From an uncultured Ruminococcus sp. (GTDB lineage Bacteria > Bacillota > Clostridia > Oscillospirales > Ruminococcaceae): DNA of 64,000 nt. A program made the translations under genes and the position numbers. Under the pieces are notes generated by a model. The model had not been told where the DNA came from. It searched no databases and saw only the letters and a list, made by a program, of their open reading frames with translations. The DNA is taken from contig CAKSAK010000002.1 of NCBI GenBank assembly GCA_934435205.1, positions 62,001 to 126,000 on the forward strand, in the 5' to 3' direction. This document shows, in pieces, positions 59,731 to 64,000 of the stretch (its first letter is position 1; the number at the start of each line of letters is the position of its first letter).

Positions 59731-62697
59731 TTAATTGTCGTACAGACCAAGATCTTCAAGCTTACGAGTGATCTCGTCATTGATATCCTTATTGTACCAG
59801 AACAGTGTATCACGAGCGTTGTCGTAGTCATTAACTACAGCTCTGAATGCGTTCATAACGTTTCTTGTTACACCGTAAGATGCAGGAATGATCGGGATCT
59901 CTACCTGTGAATCAAGCTGGTCAAGAAGAAGATTTACTTCTGAGGTTGTCCAAGACAACTGCTGAAGAGCTTCTTCGTTAGCTGTTGCATATCTACCCAT
60001 TGTACCAAGGATAGACTCGATGTTGTTACCGTACTTGACCTGAGCGTCAGTTGAGGTGAACCACTTGATGAAGTCCCAAGCACCCTCCTGATCTGCTGCC
60101 TTTGTGAAGATGATAGCACCTGAACCATTGGAGTTTGCTGCGTGGTTGATAGTTCCGTCTTCCTGAACAGTACCAGGAACCGGCTGGAATCCCCAGCAGC
60201 CCTTGATCTCAGGAGCGGCTACAGAAAGCTGGTTATAGAATGTGTAGTTCTGGATAACTACTGGCATATCACCTGTTCTGAAACGTGTGAATGCGTCATA
60301 TGTCTGCTGGAAGCTGTATGTTGTATAGAACTTTGTCCAAGTATCAAAAGCATTTACGGCTTCCTGAGTATCGAATGTTGTCTTTGTCTGCTCATCGTTA
60401 TAGTAGTTAAGACCCTGCTGGAGAAGGAGCATAGCGAATGTATTACCAGGCTCTGTAATAGCAGATACCTGAGTTGTTCCGCCTGTACTTGTCATTACAG
60501 GGAGGATAAGACCAACTTCAAGGTAGTTTCTCTGAAGTGTTGGCAGACAGTTAAGAAGTCCGTCCCAAGTGTTAAGGTCTGTTGCTGGGTCGATATCGTA
60601 CTCGCTGAGGATATCTGAACGATAGAACAGCATTGGGAAGGTCTGGTCACATGGAAGACCGTATGTACCGCCGTTGTACTGATAAAGAACAGTAGCGTCG
60701 TCTGCAAAACGTGTCTTTACCTCGTCAAAGTCGCTGAATGTGGTGAGATCTGTAAGAACGCCACGGGCTGCAAGCTGGATAGGGAAGTCGCCGCCCATGA
60801 AGAGTGCGAGGTCAGGACCCTTGCCTGCGAATGTAGCCTCAACGATACCGCCCTGAACGAGCTTAAGATTGATCTTTGTTTTAGCTGTTGGATTGTATTC
60901 ACTTGAAATGAGCTGCTGGAGAGCCTCTGCGTTATCACGGCCGAGCATTACCCAGCACTCCATAGCGCTTTCGTCCTCATCAGACAATGCGTTATAGTCC
61001 TCGAAGAAAGAACCGATAAAGCCCTTGAAGCCGAAGCCAAGTGAGCCAAAGAATGACTTGTCACATGAAGTGAAATCCTGATCGGAAGTAGCTACCTCGA
61101 TCATATCGACCTCAAGAGGCTGCTCACGATACTGGTTTACGAAAGAAGAAACCGATGTGATGTTATCCTTGATCTGTGACATCATCTCAGGGATAAGGTC
61201 AGGCTTCTTTATACACTTATCAAGAACGATAGCCATTTTCTCAAGAGTTTCAGCCTCAGTTCCGCCTGAACCTGAAAGCTTCTCGATCTCAGCCTTCTTA
61301 TCTCTCAATGTCTGAGCATATTCCTTGAAATCCGGAACGATAGAAGGGATAGCTGTGTCGATCATGTAGTTGTTGTATTCATCAGGATCAGGACCTGTGA
61401 TCTGTCTGATCTGTCTATAGTAGCTGTTTATGTTATAAACAAGCTCGTCCAGATCGCCCATGATCTCACCGATTTCACCAGGAACTGCTTCCAGAGAAAT
61501 AGTGTTTGTGCCTGCCTGGAGGTAGAAATAAAGATCGTCGCCATTTTCAGACTTTGGCGTTGTGATGCTCCAGTCTGTATCGTAGTAGAACTTTATCTGA
61601 TTAGCTTCAAGGCAAGGTACTTCGCCATTGACATAAAGACGTCTGTTGGAGTACATACCTCTCATCTGATCCTGTCTGCCTCTTATACCTATCTTATAGT
61701 AGCCAGCCTTGTCAACATTGAACTCCCATGTTACTGTCTGAGTTGACTGTGTCCAGCTTCCTGAACCGATAGTATTATATCTTGTTTTAGTAGGGCTTGA
61801 GCCGTTTGCGCTCGATGTGAGATAAGAGCTCTTATCTGATGTAGGATAAAGAGTTCTTGATGACTTGTAGGCAGCAGTTTCACCCTCAAGAGTGATCTTC
61901 TGTCCCTGAGCCTGTGTCAGATCGCTGTCTGATGGTGCTGTGTAAGCAGCAGGTGCTTCATACTGATAGAAAGTAAAGCTCTTGACAGCAAACTCAGCCT
62001 TTTCAGATTCAAATGTTATCGTATGTTCGCCCGCCTCTATATAGAACTCCAGCGGCTCGTTAAAAAGTCCGTCGATGTCCTCCAGAGGAGTTTCCTGCCA
62101 GCATGGAGTCGATATCTGTCCAGGACGGATATCGTTCTGTCTTGAATCCTGTTTGATCTCAGATTCGTTGATCCATCTCTTGTTCAGCGTGATTCTTGAC
62201 GCTGTTGCATATGGGCTTTCGCCGTCGATAAGCAGCGAAAACTCAACGTCGTTTGTGTTGCTTTCAAGTGCCTCATATATCATTTTGATATTGTAGACGC
62301 CTGTTTCAGGAATGTTCACCGTCCAAGAAACTGAACCCTCCTGATTTGCCCACTGCATAACATCGTTCTCTCCATCTACTGTAGTTACAGTGATCTGAGC
62401 GTCTGTTACTGAAGCAGGATCGTAATCCTTTCCCAAGACCTCGACTGTCTGGTCAGGTCTTGCAGCGTCGGCATACTTCTTTACATAGTTAGTATAAGAA
62501 GTCTGACGGATCGAATCGGTACCCGTCGTGGCAGCGGAGCTTCCGTCGCCTGTTGCAGAATCATCAGCAGTTGCCTGCGTGCCTAGAGTGCTGTCGTCCG
62601 CCGCTTCACTGTCTGCAAATGCTGGAACAGATGCGCTTGCACACAGAGCAAGTGCCAATGCGGAAGCAATAACACGCCTAAACATTGTGTCTTTCAC
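59731..62697 (-). CDS. Very large extracellular solute-binding protein with jelly-roll domains
   Basis: A 988-residue secreted protein, more than twice the usual 430. After a signal peptide (cut after VPAFA, about residue 29) and a Ser/Thr/Asp linker come two jelly-roll domains like those of carbohydrate-binding modules (about 75-255: SVSWTVNIPETGVYNIKMIYEA; about 265-425: VTWEFNVDKAGYYKIGIRGRQ), a helical spacer (about 425-570), and a family 1 solute-binding domain from about 590 (LRLVQ-type start KINLKLVQGGIVEATFAGKGPDLALFMGGDFPIQLAARGVL). The signal has no proper lipobox, so it may be held by another route. The start is GTG 62697 after AAAGGTGG. It heads the eight-gene operon. Confidence 0.87.
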   Translation of the reverse strand: MKDTMFRRVIASALALALCASASVPAFADSEAADDSTLGTQATADDSATGDGSSAATTGTDSIRQTSYTNYVKKYADAARPDQTVEVLGKDYDPASVTDAQITVTTVDGENDVMQWANQEGSVSWTVNIPETGVYNIKMIYEALESNTNDVEFSLLIDGESPYATASRITLNKRWINESEIKQDSRQNDIRPGQISTPCWQETPLEDIDGLFNEPLEFYIEAGEHTITFESEKAEFAVKSFTFYQYEAPAAYTAPSDSDLTQAQGQKITLEGETAAYKSSRTLYPTSDKSSYLTSSANGSSPTKTRYNTIGSGSWTQSTQTVTWEFNVDKAGYYKIGIRGRQDQMRGMYSNRRLYVNGEVPCLEANQIKFYYDTDWSITTPKSENGDDLYFYLQAGTNTISLEAVPGEIGEIMGDLDELVYNINSYYRQIRQITGPDPDEYNNYMIDTAIPSIVPDFKEYAQTLRDKKAEIEKLSGSGGTEAETLEKMAIVLDKCIKKPDLIPEMMSQIKDNITSVSSFVNQYREQPLEVDMIEVATSDQDFTSCDKSFFGSLGFGFKGFIGSFFEDYNALSDEDESAMECWVMLGRDNAEALQQLISSEYNPTAKTKINLKLVQGGIVEATFAGKGPDLALFMGGDFPIQLAARGVLTDLTTFSDFDEVKTRFADDATVLYQYNGGTYGLPCDQTFPMLFYRSDILSEYDIDPATDLNTWDGLLNCLPTLQRNYLEVGLILPVMTSTGGTTQVSAITEPGNTFAMLLLQQGLNYYNDEQTKTTFDTQEAVNAFDTWTKFYTTYSFQQTYDAFTRFRTGDMPVVIQNYTFYNQLSVAAPEIKGCWGFQPVPGTVQEDGTINHAANSNGSGAIIFTKAADQEGAWDFIKWFTSTDAQVKYGNNIESILGTMGRYATANEEALQQLSWTTSEVNLLLDQLDSQVEIPIIPASYGVTRNVMNAFRAVVNDYDNARDTLFWYNKDINDEITRKLEDLGLYDN

Positions 62698-62828
62698 TAT
62701 GAATCCACCTTTCTAAATAATTTGCTTTTGGTTTTGCGAGAATCAAGCCTACTTAATTACATTCTAATATAAATAGTATAGAACCTCTTCATTATGTGAT
62801 CCCCCACGGGAAATAAAGAAAATAAAAC

Positions 62829-63776
62829 TTACGTCCCCCCCGATCTGAACAGCACGAGCTTTTCGCCGTTCTCATCAAGTTCGACCTTGACCTTATCGCC
62901 GCCTTTTATCTCAAGAGCGTCCATAAAGTCCTTCGGGAGCTGCAGCCGTCCGGATCTGTCGAGGACGATAAGCTCCTCATGAGCCGTTTCCTCGCTGTTC
63001 TCAACCAGCACGATATCTCCCATTTCGTTAAGCTCCTCCACATAAGAACGCTTTCTTACGATCTCAGAGCTTGTTCTTCCGTCTCTGATAGCCACCACTC
63101 TGTCGATATGATCGGCAAGCTTAAGGTCATGGGTAACGATCACTATGGTGATCTTCTCATCTTTATTAAGCTCCTTGAATATATCAAGTATCATATTGGA
63201 AGTCTTTGTATCCACCGAGCCTGTAGGTTCATCAGCCAACAGTAATCTCGGATCGTTTGCCAATGCAATAGCTATTGCAACTCTTTGCTGTTCGCCTCCC
63301 GACATCTGGTCGAGCCTGCTGTTTTTTCTTTTCAGCAGCCCCACTCTGTCAAGCAGCTCCAGTGCTTTCTGCCGTCTTTTATGCTCGCCGTTGAGCAGCA
63401 TAGGAAGCTCGACATTCTGCACAGCCGTAAGATACGGCACAAGATTTCTTGCATTATTCTGCCACACAAAGCCTACGGTGTTCCTTTTGTACTCCATATA
63501 GTCCTTATCTGTGAACTTCAGAAGATCCTTACCGTCCACATAAAGGTTTCCTGCCGAAGGCTTATCAAGTCCTCCAAGCATATTGAGCAGTGTGGATTTA
63601 CCGCTTCCTGAGTTTCCGACGATCGCCATAAGTTCTCCACGCTCGACATCCAGGTCAAGTCCCTGGAGCGCAACCACCTCAACATCAGAAGTTTTGTAGA
63701 TCTTCACCAGATTTTCACACCGTATCATATATTTATCATTGTCGGCAGCTACAATAGTATCAAGTTCATCACTCAA
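62829..63776 (-). CDS. MacB/LolD-type ABC ATPase with C-terminal AbrB-like domain
   Basis: A 315-residue protein. Residues 17-240 are an ABC ATPase of the MacB/LolD type: Walker A VGNSGSGKSTLLNMLGG (54-61), VGFVWQNNARNLVPYLTAVQNVELP, signature QMSGGEQQRVAIAIAL, Walker B LLLADEPTGSVD, H-loop VTHDLKLAD. Residues 267-312 (LIVLDRSGRLQLPKDFMDALEIKGGDKVKVELD) match the swapped-hairpin SpoVT/AbrB fold. The start is TTG 63776, overlapping the preceding ATPase gene by 8 bp; ATG at codon 17 is an alternative. The last codons contain seven G in a row. No permease is adjacent; the nearest fitting one is at 46625. Confidence 0.87.
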   Translation of the reverse strand: MSDELDTIVAADNDKYMIRCENLVKIYKTSDVEVVALQGLDLDVERGELMAIVGNSGSGKSTLLNMLGGLDKPSAGNLYVDGKDLLKFTDKDYMEYKRNTVGFVWQNNARNLVPYLTAVQNVELPMLLNGEHKRRQKALELLDRVGLLKRKNSRLDQMSGGEQQRVAIAIALANDPRLLLADEPTGSVDTKTSNMILDIFKELNKDEKITIVIVTHDLKLADHIDRVVAIRDGRTSSEIVRKRSYVEELNEMGDIVLVENSEETAHEELIVLDRSGRLQLPKDFMDALEIKGGDKVKVELDENGEKLVLFRSGGT

Positions 63777-64000
63777 CTATCTCACCGTCCTCTAATGTAT
63801 AGACCTTATCGGCTATATCTATCATGCTGGGGTCGTGAGTGGTCATTATGATAGTCATCTCATCTCTCGCCACCAGCTCTTTGAAAAGCTTTACAACGTG
63901 AAGCGCAGTTGCCGTATCAAGCTCGGCAGTAGGCTCGTCCGCAAAAATTATATCAGGCTTATGTGCGATAGCTCTTGCTATAGCAACTCGCTGCTGTTCA
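63769..64000 (-). CDS. ABC ATPase, C-terminal part (gene continues outside window)
   Basis: The frame is open to the window edge and encodes the end of a second ATPase: EQQRVAIARAIAHKP, Walker B IIFADEPTAELD, H-loop TTHDPSMID, then KVYTLEDGEIVE and stop. It is of the same MacB/LolD type as the next gene, with which it overlaps by 8 bp. Two tandem ATPases could form a heterodimer. The N-terminal half is not visible. Confidence 0.9.
   Translation of the reverse strand, partial: EQQRVAIARAIAHKPDIIFADEPTAELDTATALHVVKLFKELVARDEMTIIMTTHDPSMIDIADKVYTLEDGEIVE

Noticed and set aside
1..64000. CRISPR array, tRNA or rRNA genes, prophage or transposase genes
   Set aside because: I looked for regular repeat-spacer units, cloverleaf arms and integrase/transposase motifs and saw none. 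The repeats present are dispersed palindromes, not spaced arrays.

Overview
The window looks like a chromosomal segment of a plant-polysaccharide-degrading, low-to-moderate GC Firmicute, most likely a Ruminococcus-like member of the Oscillospiraceae. The indications are gene content (xylose isomerase, a GH94 cellobiose phosphorylase, two secreted clan-A GH5-type glycoside hydrolases, a Firmicutes rimP-nusA-infB operon with ylxR/ylxQ) and style (strong Shine-Dalgarno sites, TTGACA-17-TATAAT promoters, Ser/Asp/Ala-rich linkers after lipoprotein signals). No cellulosomal dockerin is visible. The genus is an inference from content, not from a marker-gene comparison.

Layout. 1-0.9 kb: 3' end of xylA with a duplicated terminator. 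0.9-2.3 kb: CPA2-type cation/H+ antiporter with a structured leader. 2.4-6.7 kb: two GH5-type enzymes transcribed divergently. 6.8-10.6 kb: operon gtrA / FAD oxidoreductase / GT-C glycosyltransferase, probably for surface glycan modification. 11-13.7 kb: LacI-sensor/GGDEF protein and a membrane protein. 13.7-14.5 kb: a gene-free island of palindromic repeats. 14.6-15.9 kb: SGNH-hydrolase lipoprotein. 16-18.7 kb: YtrA-type GntR regulator with its ABC exporter and a clear autoregulatory operator. 19-21.6 kb: cellobiose phosphorylase under LacI-type operators. 21.8-23.4 kb: small secreted or membrane proteins of unknown function. 23.7-28.6 kb: Gld-like ABC system (ATPase, permease, GldG-like protein, DUF4340 protein). 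28.9-38.6 kb: one long translation/transcription operon rimP-nusA-ylxR-ylxQ-infB-rbfA-nrnA-truB-ribF-gltX. 38.7-40.8 kb: PII-like, LCP-like and SLOG-family genes. 40.9-43.3 kb: alanine racemase and an amidohydrolase. 43.4-45.6 kb: zinc-ribbon membrane proteins. 45.8-50.7 kb: purine nucleoside phosphorylase, a large FtsX/MacB-type permease and its HlyD-like adaptor. 50.9-62.7 kb: an eight-gene operon. 62.8-64 kb: two MacB/LolD-type ATPases, one with a C-terminal AbrB-like domain; the other runs off the window.

The most interesting region is 45.8-64 kb, all on the minus strand. The central operon has a very large solute-binding protein with two N-terminal jelly-roll domains, two complete pairs of sugar-type permeases, an anchored NHL propeller/TPR protein, a YIP1-family membrane protein and a secreted DUF5696-like protein, but no importer ATPase. 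On one side lie a MacB-like permease and adaptor without an ATPase; on the other lie MacB/LolD-type ATPases without a permease. I propose that these form one composite envelope system whose substrate is unknown.

A second theme is a family of short GC-rich palindromes ending in GTAGGGGCGA or GTAGGGGACGG, scattered over at least ten sites in intergenic DNA. Two copies sit in MITE-like units with imperfect terminal inverted repeats, and one of these is flanked by a perfect 28-bp duplication of a transcription terminator.
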